Positions 1 to 11,315 of a stretch of DNA of 64,000 nucleotides are shown one piece after another. Under the pieces are notes generated by a model. That model saw nothing but the letters and a program-made list of their open reading frames with translations, had not been told where the DNA came from and made no database searches. Source of the stretch: Russula earlei (lineage: Eukaryota; Basidiomycota; Agaricomycetes; Russulales; Russulaceae); the NCBI GenBank assembly GCA_025769875.1, contig JAGFNK010000125.1, forward strand, positions 54,089-118,088. Direction: 5' to 3'. Every line of letters begins with the position of its first letter. Position 1 is the stretch's first letter. The position numbers were made by a program, and so were the translations under genes.

Positions 1-1685
1 CGTGTGAAGCACGAATCCGATACCGATTTGAGCATGCCCCCGCTCAGATCGGGTTGGGCATACGTGGCCCAAAACCCACCTTCGGCACCTACGTTCGTAC
101 GCTTTGCAATTTCTCACCTGTCATCTTGCCATTCTGATCAACGTGACTAGGTGGGAGACAGGCCCGGTGCGGGGAAGTCAATATGACACGAGCTCCACGC
201 CGGATGGCCCAGATTCACCTTCACTCAGCCACCTGCATCGCCCTGCGCAAGACTACACGACTTCTTCCCTTTACGGAACACATGACCGTGACCCCGTCAA
301 TCGAATATAGTGAAATCTATGTCGCTTTCGCTTCTTGGGCTTGGCTGTTCTCATGATCACTTTAACTTTATACCCACACCACATGGCTGTTATGAGTCAT
401 GGACTTTGATAGATCCGCTTTTTCTCCATACACAACTTACTGGGCCCCTGCCGTTTAACGGTGCAAAAGTTTTCAGCGCCTAGTCTCATGCCTCACAGAT
501 GACATAGTTGAGTATCCTGCAATACACGATGTGTAAATATCATGCCAGCTCTCTTCTCTCGGAACAATTTGGATCAAAATATAGGTTGGCCCATCGATAT
601 GTACCAAAGGTTCACATCTTGGCACGATTCTAGGCAAGGAGGAAGTATTATAAGTCGAGCGCCAAGTATCTCCATCACTGAGTCCTCTGTTACGCGATCA
701 AATAGCTCCATCAGGTAACTCGAAGCGCCCATTAATTGGCTTGTGGAGGAACGAAGATCCAGCACAGGTATTGAATAGCCGCATTTCCGAATTGTCTCCG
801 TGGTCATTCCGGTGAAGGTCTACTTTGTCGAAGCACACGGTTTGGGATCGACCTTACTACTCTTGACTCAAGACCCGAAAGTGTCCGCTGATCCCACCAG
901 AGTCATCACTGACCAGTTGCGCACCGAGTGGGCAGTGATTTTTGGAGGAAGGATCTTCGCAACGCGAATAACAGAACAACGTTCGGAAGCGTTCGATATC
1001 TGATCTCCCCGGACTGGGCGCGAGATCATCAGGGGGTTAATAAACCGAAAAACAGTCAACGCGCCTCTGAGTTGAAGCATTTTGATACGCGACGTTGTCA
1101 CCGGATACGCTTTTCAGCATGGCGCAGCAATGTTCACGATCAACAATGGACGGGCGGTTAACATGAAATGACACATAGTCCAGGGGACGTGCCATACTAT
1201 TTGTTATGGGTCCCGACACACGAATGGAAACTGCATCAACAGCTCTTGCGAATTGCTGCGCATTCAACGGTTGACGTGTCGACGACGACTACAACAGGCT
1301 CCATCATCCAAGGCCCACCCGTGAATTTGATTGATCTCTAACCTAAGATAATATAGAAGACGATAACGTAGATGTGGCTCTGGGTGCGATATTGCATGAC
1401 ACCGACCGAGATCTGGTTACCGTAACAGGTCACGGTTTGATGCGGCGTTTGTTCCTTGTGGTGATCCACTCCGACTGCGCGTGCCTCGTGACCTACTATG
1501 GGAAGGGCCTGACGCCAAATCGCAAGCTCCTATCATTTCGGAAGCGAAGCTCTCATATCATATACGGCTGTCATCTTGCTGCGCCGCACCGCATTGTAGG
1601 GAAGAGACGAGTGGGAGCCCTACCACTATCATAACATAATTTCAACAAAGGCTAGATTCTTTCTACAAACAAGCTCAAATAATGA
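1..1685. other. Left-end stretch without a recognised gene
   Basis: I see no gene I can name here. The best coding-like signal is on the minus strand between about 570 and 1270, in three short open stretches (1037-1267, 868-1101, 574-807) that could be exons of one gene. I could not join them with convincing splice sites, nor recognise a family. The plus-strand open frames overlap these and look like shadows. Positions 1-570 hold nothing I can support. Confidence 0.3.
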
Positions 1686-1754
1686 TTGCGGGGGGGGGCA
1701 ACGGTCACACCCCGAAGATCTGAAACGCTAACGACCCGCTGGAGACGAGAGTGG

Positions 1755-3227
1755 ATGGGGTTAGTAAAAGCCGACTCGGTGGTGAACCTCGGCCATGCTG
1801 CGCGGTCGCGGTCAATGATGGTGTCGGCAGCAACGCGGACGGGTGTGTTGTACTTGGACCGTGGCGTCATCGCCTTGAACAAGCCCCCCGGACTCGTGTC
1901 TCAGGGTACGTCACTGGGAAGCACAAACTTAGACGCGAAGAACGACCACGGCCCTCCAACGACGTCTGCCTTCAACGACGTGCTGGATGGTGCGTCTTTA
2001 TGTTCATTCGCTTCCCAGCCTCGGGCCCCCGGGGACGGGCAGGAAATGTCAAAGCGCTGACTTGATCGCGCATCGTCGGCCGTTTTACGTGCGCATGCAC
2101 TTACAGCCCTCCGACGCAGGTATGACCTCGGCACAAATCCGTATCCGGTCCATCGGCTAGACAAGGTGGGTAGGATCGTCCAGAGGCCATTTTCCATTCC
2201 ATGTCGTTCAAATCTTGCCGTTTCTCTCCACCCGCTCGTCGAATACCGAAAACGCCGTCTTTCTCCCCCCCCCCCCCCAAACCCGCTGACACGATCGCAG
2301 GGAACCACCGGCGTCCTGGTGCTCGCGCGCACGAAGGCGTCGGCGCGGGACCTCTCACGGCAGTTTCGTACGCACGCCATCGAGAAGACTTACCTCGCGT
2401 TAGTTCGCGCCACCGCCGGGACGTCCTTTCCTGCCAAGGAAGGGCTGATCACTTCCGCGCTGACTTTGGACCGCGACGGTCGGGTGCGGGTTCGAGCGGG
2501 CGCCTCCGAGTCGCGGGCAGGGCCCAGACTCGGGGACAAGGTGAAAGCGGCGCGGACGGCATGGCGGGTTCTCACCTCTTCGGTCAGTCAGTTCCCGATT
2601 GATTGAGGCGATGATGTCTGCGCGCGCGCGTAATCGCCAACGGTTAACCATGGGCGTGGACGACGCGGTCACACAGGACGTTGCGCCGTTGTCGCTCGTG
2701 CGCCTTTTCCCACACACGGGGGTGAAGCACCAGCTGCGCGTGCACATGGCACACGTTCTCGGAGGTACGTCGCCGTTCCTCTCGATATTTTGAAAAAAAA
2801 AAAAAGCAAGGGTCGCTCTGCGCTCCGTCTTCGCAGTGCCCGTTTTTGGCGACGCCCTGTACGGAGGCGCCACCACGAGTCCGCACGACTTGGCGCTCAC
2901 CAGTGTTCCGGAGGGCCGACTTTTTTTACACTCCTCGTCAATCTCCTTCTGGGTACGCATTATCATCTAGCGTCCCTTTTCTCGGGTTTCTGGGCCAGGG
3001 TTGACACAATGGTACGCCAGAGATATCGGCGCGAGGGTCATCACAAGCGTTTCCGTTTGACCATTGCCGCACCACTTCCAACTGACTTTACGAAACTCTG
3101 CCAGGACATAAACTTGAATTTACCCGAGGGGGTCATTGAAGGAGGAGCCTTCATCGACGATAAACGCCTTGAAGGGGAGCAGATACCAAGCGGAGGACGG
3201 TGGGTGGGAGACACTTTTTCCATCTAA
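1755..3227 (+). CDS. RluA-family RNA pseudouridine synthase, probably mitochondrial
   Basis: This enzyme should isomerise uridine to pseudouridine in rRNA or tRNA. The spliced frame shows the RluA signatures in order: an N-terminal NKPPGL block, the catalytic HRLDKGTTG block with its aspartate, the YLALV strand, and the C-terminal HTGVKHQLRVH and GDALYGG blocks. Exons read 1755-1989, 2107-2165, 2301-2582, 2677-2764, 2837-2952 and 3021-3227, all with GT-AG borders; they sum to 987 nt, a 328-residue protein. I chose the ATG at 1755 because it gives a short, mostly basic leader before the domain; an ATG near 1818 is possible. The leader and domain suggest a mitochondrial enzyme like yeast Pus5 or animal RPUSD proteins (inference). 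There is no S4 domain. A C14 run lies in intron 2 (about 2266-2279). The gene converges on the GLTSCR1-domain gene. Confidence 0.85.
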
Positions 3228-3381
3228 GCAGAGCCACCACCATCGATTCTTATCGCAATTACCCAACAACCATCTACTAGTAATTGAAAAGCCGCCTTTT
3301 CATTGAAATAGCCGAGGAATAAGTAGGATTAGCGTGGTGTAGAAAAGACGACCGGTCTCGGTAACGCGCAATCGTATTATG

Positions 3382-4949
3382 TCAAACTTTCCCTCCCTGT
3401 CCTTGGGGCTGTGTCGCCGCTTCAACTTTTGTGGATGTGGTCGCCGAACTCGAAGTGGCGGATGGTTGCACTGAGGAGTAAGGGTAGGTGTACGGAGCAC
3501 CGAGCTGAGCGTGGGGTGGTACATCTCCGGTGCCCGTATTGCCGGAACCTCGCATAATTGAGTTCAGGACAAGGGCTAGTCCACTCATCTGAGCAGCCTG
3601 GAGTAGGGAAACGTTGATTTCAAGGTTAAGCATAGTGCCATTCGCTGAGGTACTACGCACTACGGCTGGTGGTGTAGGTGCATTAGGCGACAAGGTTTGA
3701 GGCGTGACGGGAACAATGCCCAAGGCGTGCAATGTCGGCAGCGATGACACAGGCAGTTGCACGGGGATTGCAGTGGAGATAGCCGAAACTGATGTTGTGG
3801 GTGTCAAGACTGATGTATCGGAGACTGGAGTCAACGGAGACGCCGTCGTGGGGGTAGAAGAGGGGCCACTCGCTGATGTAGTGGCCGCAGAGAGGGGTCT
3901 GTCAGCTGGGATCGTCGTCGCAAGACCAGAAGGAACATATTGTGTAACGGCGGAGCTTAATGGGACGGAATAAGGATAGCCTTGTGTAGCGGCGGACGAT
4001 AGGGCAGGTGCCCCGTAGGTTTGTGCATAAGGGTAATGATACGTGCGGTAGTGATGCGCATAGACTGGGGCTGCAGAAGGATAATAGTTTGTGCGTTGCG
4101 CAATGACGCGTTGCAAGCGCATGAGACCCTCGAGATCAGCTTTCGCTTTGCGTAATTCTGCGGAGAGCGCAGCATACTCGGTGCGTTCACAGTCGAGCAC
4201 TTGTCGTTCGAGGTAATACGTTTGATCATCAGACGCTGGGCGCTGGGGCGCGGTGAGCGAAAAAGCGGACGCGAATGTATGCGAGGGAGCCTGCCTTGGC
4301 AGATTTCGTCCTAGCTCGACGAAAGCGTTCTTCTAGCGCTCGTCTGCGCTTGAAGCATTCCAGCGCGAACTTGGTTTCTACACACATTGTGAGCAAGCTC
4401 GTCGCATTCCGGGCTGACAAACGACGCACCTGCGAGCTCACTCTGGAGAATCTCCGTTTCTGTAGCCTTCCGCTTGCCCTTGCCTGATTTGAGGAGGTCT
4501 TCTCGGGGGTGCTGAAAAACGTGATACGGAAGTAAACGACCTACTACATCCTCGATGTCACGGAATGGAGTGTCGACATCTGGGAAGAGCACGGAGAAAT
4601 GATCGGCGGTCAAGGACGCAGAAACCCTGCAAAAAGATTTTTCTGGTGGGCGTCGTTGTGGAGTAACAAGGCTCGTTGTGAAATACCTGGCTGACACCCG
4701 CGCGGCGGCAGCTTCCTCATCAGGAGTCAAAGAAACCACAGGTGGCCTCCGACGGTGGAAGCGACTGGGTGATGGCAAGGTCGGAGGGATGAGGTCGATC
4801 TGGCCAGATGTGCTGGCGGACGGGATGGAGTGGGGAGTGGGAGTTGGGGCGGGTGTGAAAGAGAGTTGGGAAGGGTCATTGGACTGGGCAAGGTCTGGAG
4901 TTGAAGCAGAGGGGGAATGAGGTGTTCTGGACATGTCTTTCGGTTTCAT
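3382..4949 (-). CDS. GLTSCR1-domain protein, probable SWI/SNF-class chromatin subunit
   Basis: The N-terminal third is Pro/Ser-rich. It is followed by a segment resembling the GLTSCR1/BICRA conserved region: TPFRDIEDVVGRLLPYHVF, then a charged helix, as in the human BICR proteins of non-canonical BAF. After that come a second helix (YYLERQVLDCERTEY) and a long Ser/Thr/Pro/Tyr-rich tail. Exons are 4687-4949, 4430-4626 and 3382-4377. These sum to one base more than a multiple of three. The frame must shift near 4257, where an A5 run (T5 in the coding sense) would restore a smooth reading with four bases; a 90-nt GT-AG intron there is the alternative. The start ATG at 4949 precedes a low-complexity leader. 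Only 81 bp separate it from the stop of CDC23 on the same strand. Nuclear chromatin role is inferred from the domain. Confidence 0.7.
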
Positions 4950-5030
4950 TTTCTCGTCAAAATTTGGCAGTGTGAAACCTCGTGACCGCGAGAAGAGACG
5001 GCTTCACGGAGGCTCTTTACAGACATGAAT

Positions 5031-7345
5031 TCAACAAACAAACTCGTCCTTCACCCCTTCTCCCTCTCCCCCCTCCCCTTCCTTCCTTCCAATCGTCGAC
5101 TTTACCCTCTTCAGTAACTCGGCCGCAGAGTCTGCGTCCTCAGAGTTACTTCCCGCAACAGTCTCCAACAGATCTCTTGCCCGCTCAAGATCACCGCCTT
5201 CTGATACATAGTAACATCGGGCGACAAACATGGCAGAGCGGGCCCACTCCGCCACCGGTTTCACTATATATTATCAGTCTCGCCACTTGAGATAGACTAG
5301 TTGTGACAAGATCACGTACACATGGCACGGGAAATATCAATTACCCGTAGATGGTAGTGAACCGCATCTGCCGTTTCGTCGAGATCGCTATGCAACTTTG
5401 CTAATTTGAGAGCGATGGCGATCTCATTAGCGTCAGCACCGAGCAAGGCCCGTTTCAAGCACGCGATAGCCTCGCGTAATCTACCCATCTCTTGATAGCT
5501 TGCCCCCTGCGCCTGCCACAACCTGATGTCGTACGGGCTATATCACGTAAGCGAAATACTTTCTGTGAGGGGTAGCGCAGGTACAGGTACGAACCGTAGA
5601 GCCGTTGCGTGTTGATAATAATGTAGAGCATACTGGTGCATGTTGAGGAGTTCGTAGGCTTGCCCTAGCCCGTACCACGCACGGTAATCTTTCCGGCTCA
5701 CGTCCACAGCCCGGCGGTACGCTTCTATCGCTGCGTGTGAGTTCTTCATCTCGACGTACTCGTGACCCATGAGCGTCCAGGCAGAAAGGTACGTCCGATC
5801 AAGCTGCGTAGCACGTCTGAAGTACCGAATGGCCTTTTCGTGTTCTGCTCTTAATGAGTAGTGATTGCCTGCACATTTCCCCGAGTTGCATCGGTGTCTA
5901 TTCAGGGCAGAGGAGAGATTATTGTCGTACCGACGAGACAGCACACCTCTGGACGGTCTTTATCAAGCGCGAGAAATTCATGCGCAAGCCTAGACAGTGT
6001 CAGGCGGTTCTCTGTAACATACAAGATGTTGGAGTAGACGTCAATGTCATCGATACGGCAGGGGTCAATCTTAAAAATTTTCTCGAATTGCTGCTCCGCA
6101 GCAGGAAAATCTAACAACGGACCCGGGTTGGTTGTACCGGCAAAAAGGAGAAGAGGATCACTTGCCGTGTAGATGGTAGAGTACGTTCGCCCGGAGGCTC
6201 ATAATCCATAAACTTTTGGGGAAATGATCAGGGCCAAGGAGTCGGTCGCAGAGACCGAGTTCATTTTCAGAGGGTTGGTGGAGGGCATTGAGGGTGCGAA
6301 TCTGGAATAGATGGACAAGCGGATGTGTCGAAGGTATGGGTAAGAGCGGGAGTAGGGAGAAGAGCTACAAGGAATCGTCAGCGGGTGAGGGGCTGACGGC
6401 ACTAGCCGCGCACCTCTTCGCCATCGTTGACGAGGCTGCTAAGGAGGTCCCACGCAGACCAATTCCAAAGATACCGTTGAAGGGAAAGCAGAGCGCACTC
6501 TATCGCCGCCTCTCTTCGATTGAGGCGATAGAGGAGTAAGCCGCGCCTAATGTATTGTGATGAGTACTGGGATCACAGAGAGACGGGAACGAGCGTACAG
6601 GAAAAGCACCCAAGGATCCGTCTTCATTTCGAGAGAAGAAGCAGTCTCGTACAGTCCCAGAAGGTTCGAATTCACCGGCACGGAGGGTTGACTTCGATCC
6701 ACTTTTACATACATCCTCAGCATCGCTGTCAAGCACGATGCGTCCTTTTCAAACTTACTGTCAAGTTTGTTCCAGTCTCGGAGTGCAGCTTTCTCGCTGG
6801 CCTGTAGTGGCCATGTCATCTTACGGCAGCTTCCTAGGACAGATCGACGACATACCAGATATTGGCTGTATAGCCATAAGAACCGACCTCTCGAACTTGA
6901 GCACTGTTTCAAGGTGTGCGCTGCTCGGGCAAACTCTCGGCAGCGAAAGTTGGCCATTCCTGCAGAGAGTGTGTCTTCCTCACCGAGCTCGAGCTCGAGC
7001 TCCTCACGGGACACGCGTGAATCCACGGCGGAGGCGAGCGGGGCATGCGGATGCGGGGGGGGGAAGGACACTGGGGGAGGTTGAAAAGCGCCGGTGGGCT
7101 CGTTCCGCGCGGATGTCGATGGCACGGATGAGAGGTCATGGCGAGCACGTCGTTTGGCAGGTGACACGGCGGAAAGAAGCTCTGCAGCCCTCCGAGCGTG
7201 CATCAGAATGGGAGCTTAGGGACGAATGACTGGACCGAGCATACCACTTGGACCCGTGTTGCAAACCACGGTCGGCACAGTCGTTGATAGCCTTGCGGAG
7301 GCTGTCGATCATTTCTCCATCCACGATCACGACGTTCGCGGCCAT
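5031..7345 (-). CDS. CDC23: Anaphase-promoting complex subunit 8 (TPR protein)
   Basis: A TPR scaffold subunit of the APC/C ubiquitin ligase that drives mitotic exit. The N-terminus has the Apc8 block ([13 protein letters not shown]). The middle keeps the LLPLLP...HPLVHLFQ and [11 protein letters not shown] motifs. Then follow TPR repeats such as [18 protein letters not shown] and [15 protein letters not shown]. Ten exons: 7245-7345, 6856-7189, 6759-6801, 6599-6701, 6414-6546, 6166-6364, 5931-6110, 5595-5868, 5320-5537, 5031-5263. They sum to 1818 nt, a 605-residue protein close to the human length of about 597. The intron at 6111-6165 starts with GC (gcaagt), and only that donor keeps [13 protein letters not shown] in frame. 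The gene is divergent from ALG14, with 211 bp between start codons. Confidence 0.95.
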
Positions 7346-7556
7346 GGGACAACTAACTCGAAGCTGAACAACAACTGAACAACCGCAAGGGACCGCCGTG
7401 ACTGACCGTGCCATTATTATATAATACAAATCTTTTACATGGGGCGTTGAACATGGCGGGCGATGTCATCTGCATGTCAATGTTGATCCTTTCTCTTTCG
7501 TTTGTTGTCAAGCAACGCATCGTTATCGGACGCCGTGGGTCATTTATCTACCGCAA
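7346..7556. promoter_or_regulatory. Shared CDC23/ALG14 promoter region
   Basis: The 211 bp between the divergent start codons of CDC23 and ALG14 must hold both 5' leaders and any shared promoter. A TATA-like AT stretch (about 7416-7428) lies inside it. No specific factor site is claimed. Confidence 0.45.
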
Positions 7557-8488
7557 ATGCACCTCTTGACCTGGCTTTCCTTTGGGATCGTTCTTGCAAT
7601 CATCGCAAGGATCTATGTCATCGTCATAACTTCAAGGAGCAGTACCTCTCGTGGACGGGGTCGTGCCGAGACCTGCCATTTGGCCGTCTTCCTTGGCTCA
7701 GGCGAGTTAAATGTGACCCAACCTCGTTCGTTATCCCAACGCTTAGACTATATCGTTACATAGGTGGGCACAGCAGCGAAGCCTTGTCGCTCGTCTCTGC
7801 TCTGGATTTCTCCCGTTATGGCCCGAGGACGTATCTGATAAGCGACGGTGACTCACTGAGCGAACAAAAGGCCGTCGCGTTAGAAGCGGCTTAAGACTGC
7901 TTCCGCGCTGACTCTTGCAAGTGCTACCCGCCGCTCCTTGGGGAATGTTGATTGACCGCGATCCTGACGTCTGATAGTGTCACGGAGCTTCAACTGGCGG
8001 ATACCAGATCCTCACCATTCCTCGCGCCCGGCGTGTACACCAAGGCATCCTCACAGTCCCGTTCACGGCGCTGCGTTCGCTACTCGGTGCCATGTATCAT
8101 GTCACCCTCGCCCCTCGGCTATTCGGAGACTCCACCTTTGACGTCCTCCTCTTAAACGGACCGGGAACATGTGTCGTGCTCTGCGTGGCAGTATACCTCA
8201 ATCGAGTAAGTTGAAGGATCCCCACACGACTTCCGTCCTCACTGCTGATGCTCGTGAGCTCGTAGTTCTTGGGGCTGCCATCTCCAAGGCTCGTTTATGT
8301 CGAATCTTTTGCGCGCGTTCGAACGCTCTCGCTTAGTGGAAAATTATTGCGACCTATAGTGGACAGGTCTGTCTTGCTCTCTTATCACCCCCATTCCCAG
8401 AGTGACATGAGTATGAAGATTCATCGTCCAATGGCCTGACTTGTTGCGGAATGGTGGGCGCGGCGAGTGCCATGGCTGGCTTGTTTGA
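7557..8488 (+). CDS. ALG14: UDP-GlcNAc transferase membrane-anchor subunit
   Basis: Alg14 anchors Alg13 at the ER membrane; together they add the second GlcNAc to the dolichol-linked oligosaccharide. The first exon encodes one hydrophobic anchor, then VFLGSG. The next exon gives GGHSSEAL, SALDFSRYGPRTYLIS and DSLSEQKAVALEAA. Later exons give the hallmark LTIPRARRVHQ, FDVLLLNGPGTC, RLVYVESFARV and the C-terminal FIVQWPDL and HGWLV. Exons: 7557-7701, 7764-about 7920, about 7988-8205, 8266-8366, 8419-8488. Intron 1 (7702-7763) has a GC donor (gcgagt). The exon sum is one base too long, and a TAA appears at 7891; dropping one T of the TT pair at 7891-7892 restores LEAAKTASALTLA into the next exon. 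Probably a single-base assembly indel. Confidence 0.88.
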
Positions 8489-8693
8489 GTCTTATCACGT
8501 ACGTCGTTTTGACAGAACCTAGGATCCACTGTAGAGCGTCTTGCAGTATTGGCTTGATATAGATAGATGTGCGACATCGCGATGAGATGTGTGAATTATA
8601 TCTTTTTCGAACAGGCAATTATATATTAAGAACTGAAGCAGCTTGCGACGAATGTCATCCACGCGCTCAGCGGGAATTGCAACGCAAACTGTC

Positions 8694-9610
8694 CTATTTA
8701 CGCGTCCACCGATCTTCGCCATTGCCACCTCCACCCCCACCTCCACGTCTCGGGCTTGCACTCCGACCCCGACCACCCTCGCGTTTTGACGGGTCCCAGC
8801 CACCTCCACCTACTTGATTCTTCGGAGGATGGAGCCGACGCTCAACGCGCTGTCCGTGCCGTAACGAGGAGACGAGCTCCTTGGACGCGAGGCGCAGGTG
8901 CATAAAATTGCAGAAACCGCCACGGTTGCACTCTCCGTTCTCATTTTGCCGGCAGCAAGCTTCGCGGAAATCCGTGACTGGAGAGAGCTCAGCATATAAC
9001 GGCCGGCCTATGAAAGGGGTAAACCAACGAAACACTCCCACACAAAGAAAAGACTCACCAGCGTACCAGCGATCGTTCAAATTATCGACCGCGACCTGCG
9101 CCTCAGTCTCCCATTCGTAGCGGGCGTACACATTCCCTATCAAATGATCGCCGACGTTGTCACAAACCTGTCGAGCCGCGGGTCAGCGAGCAAATTTGGC
9201 GAATGAGCACTCAAGTACGCACATGCAATTCAAGGAGATGTCCAAACTTTGCAAGCTCGCAATACAAGTCTTCATAAATGGCGTCGAACCCATCTTGAAG
9301 CTCTTTCTCCGTGAGCTTGCAGACTGGGTCATGAGCGGGATTGTGGTAAACATTTGGTAGAAGAATGGTCTGGGAAAATGGGGGCTTTATATGCTTTCTG
9401 GAACAACGATCCCCGTGCCGACAAGCACCGATCTGGATGGGAGGTGAGGGGATTTCCATGAGGATGCATGCGAAAGTTGAATACCATACTTTGTAGTAAA
9501 ATGAACAGTTTACACGATCCTGCTCTGTACCGAAGATGTTTGCCTTAAGGAGGAAGTGTCAGCCATAGGAATGAAGAAAGGAGAAAAGAAGGTACAAGAT
9601 GCGAAGCCAT
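8694..9610 (-). CDS. U2AF small subunit (U2AF35/U2AF23), 3' splice-site recognition
   Basis: This splicing factor recognises the AG of the 3' splice site as part of the U2AF dimer. The protein starts MASHLANIFGTEQDRVNCSF. It has a first CCCH zinc finger (C-x7-C-x5-C-x3-H around IGACRHGDRCSRKH), a U2AF-homology RRM (NVYARYEWETEAQVAVDNLN), a second CCCH finger (CCRQNENGECNRGGFCNFMH) and an Arg/Gly-rich tail. Exons 9596-9610, 9490-9543, 9223-9432, 9059-9167 and 8694-9007 sum to 702 nt, a 233-residue protein, near the human 240. The first coding exon is only 15 nt. It converges on ALG14. Confidence 0.95.
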
Positions 9611-10120
9611 TATGCAGGCAGGTGTGATTGAATGAACGCAAGCTGAGGCGTGAAGAAACAAACGAAGTCCGACCAAGTATTACTCAGCGTTCCCACGATG
9701 GACCTCTCGTTGGCTTTCAAACTCCGCTCAACTATTGTGTACTGCCCTACGAGGTTGCCATGAGTGCGGAAACTGCCCAAGTACTCATGAGATATGAAAA
9801 CGGAATCCAGAGTTGCTGGATGAGAAGCTCTATGACTTTGAATCGTGAGCACAATCCAACGTTTGACTGGATACAGGACACCCGCGCATCGTTCCCTGCG
9901 TTCACTAGCAATTCAGACCAACACGAAACTGAGAGAAGTCGTAACACGATCCTCTGAGCAGATTCAAGTCCGCGACCCTTGAATGCAGGTTCGAGCGCTG
10001 CGAAGATTTCGACAGCCACGAAGTTACAAATCTGCCAAATATCAGGGCTGTAGTGAAACATGACGGGTGGCCAGGATAGTGGGTTTGTACAGATACCCTA
10101 CGTGAGGAATGAAAGAGCAA
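9611..10120. other. Intergenic stretch, no gene seen
   Basis: About 510 bp between the start of the U2AF gene and the stop of the carrier-like gene, both on the minus strand. Short open frames exist on both strands but none resembles a known protein or has matching splice sites. It presumably holds the U2AF promoter. Confidence 0.4.
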
Positions 10121-11315
10121 CTAGGTGAAGGCGCCAAAGACTCCGAACAGCATGGTCAGCCACCATCCACGGTACAAGGCGCGCCAACCCTCCTCATCAA
10201 TTATCCTCTTCGCGCAGTCTACTAGACCCAAGTAGGGGTCCTTCTCGTTCCTTAGGCTGGAAGGTACGCTGATTAGAACCGACACTGGGGGGTAAGCGAG
10301 AGAGAAGAATCATACCCAATCACATCCTCTGCGGGGGAATACTCTGGGAGATCTTCTGCATCGCCAACTTCTTCCTGAGCAACCGAATTGAATTCCGCGG
10401 AGTCGTGGTTGCGCTGGACAGCGAGGCGAGTCGAGATTACTTCTAGGGGGCATAGGATCACCGTGCTGAACAAAGAGATAGCTAGGTATATAATGAAGCT
10501 ACGAGGGGAGAAATCGCGCGGTTGTGAATCATCAGACTGAGAGAGAGAGGGTAACAGCAATCCGCGAAGGGCCCGAAGGCCGATGACAACGTAACATATA
10601 TACAGGATCTCTGCAGCGAGGAGTCCGGGAGTGAGGTAAAGAACCCAAGGTTTGCGAAGCTCTGTAGGAGTAAGGAGAACGCGCAGGGAGTAGAATGGGC
10701 CGAGGTAAGGCAGCCGGTAGGGAGTGGTGATCGACCTGGAGCGACAGTCATCGAAGAACGTGAAAATGCCATGAAATCTAACCTGTATGTGACAATTAAT
10801 GCTGGGAGAGAGACCAGCATCAAAAAGATGCTGTATATGAGAGTGCTCCAGATCCCAGACGTGGGTGGGCTATAAGCACCGTGGTTGCGTTGACCTGATA
10901 GAGACGCATCAAGGAACAGTGCAGAAAAGAAGGCCAGCACAAGGCTAAGAAGTAGGGTTGGCACTAGTAAGGCAGAAGTATAAGAACACGTTAGACAAAT
11001 AATAGAGCCAGCGGGCGTACTCAAGCCCTTATAAAGCCCGCTCCATCCCTGAATCAAGGTTGAATTTTGAGTCAATGACTGTAGCACTGGCAAGAAACGT
11101 ACCTCGAGCCTCCGAGCTCTGGATAACATGACAAAGAAGCTCGTTATAACAGGACCCGTATGAGGCTGCACTCCGTCCTCGGGATCTAGCTGGAGGCCTT
11201 TCGGGTTGTAATTAGCCCTAAGACGGACGAGTGCGCCCTTTAAAGGGACTATGATGAGGTGGAATATAGCAAGAAAAAGGGCGAATAATAGGAGAGATAT
11301 GGTTGAAAGGGCCAT
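10121..11315 (-). CDS. Mitochondrial-carrier-like membrane protein
   Basis: A hydrophobic protein with several membrane segments. Near its C-terminus it carries the carrier signature form P-x-[DE]-x-x-[ST]-R (CPLEVISTRLAVQ), followed by the matrix helix ending EEGWRALYRGWWLTM. An earlier half-repeat ends GWSGLYKGLS. These fit the SLC25 family, but the repeats are diverged, so the substrate cannot be inferred. Exons 11103-11315, 10783-11048, 10316-10735 and 10121-10256 sum to 1035 nt, giving 344 residues, slightly longer than the typical 300. The insert before the last intron is acidic. It is divergent from FUN30 across a long gap. Confidence 0.7.

Noticed and set aside
6738..7229. Plus-strand 163-residue open frame
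   Set aside because: It is antisense to CDC23 exons that encode conserved Apc8 sequence.
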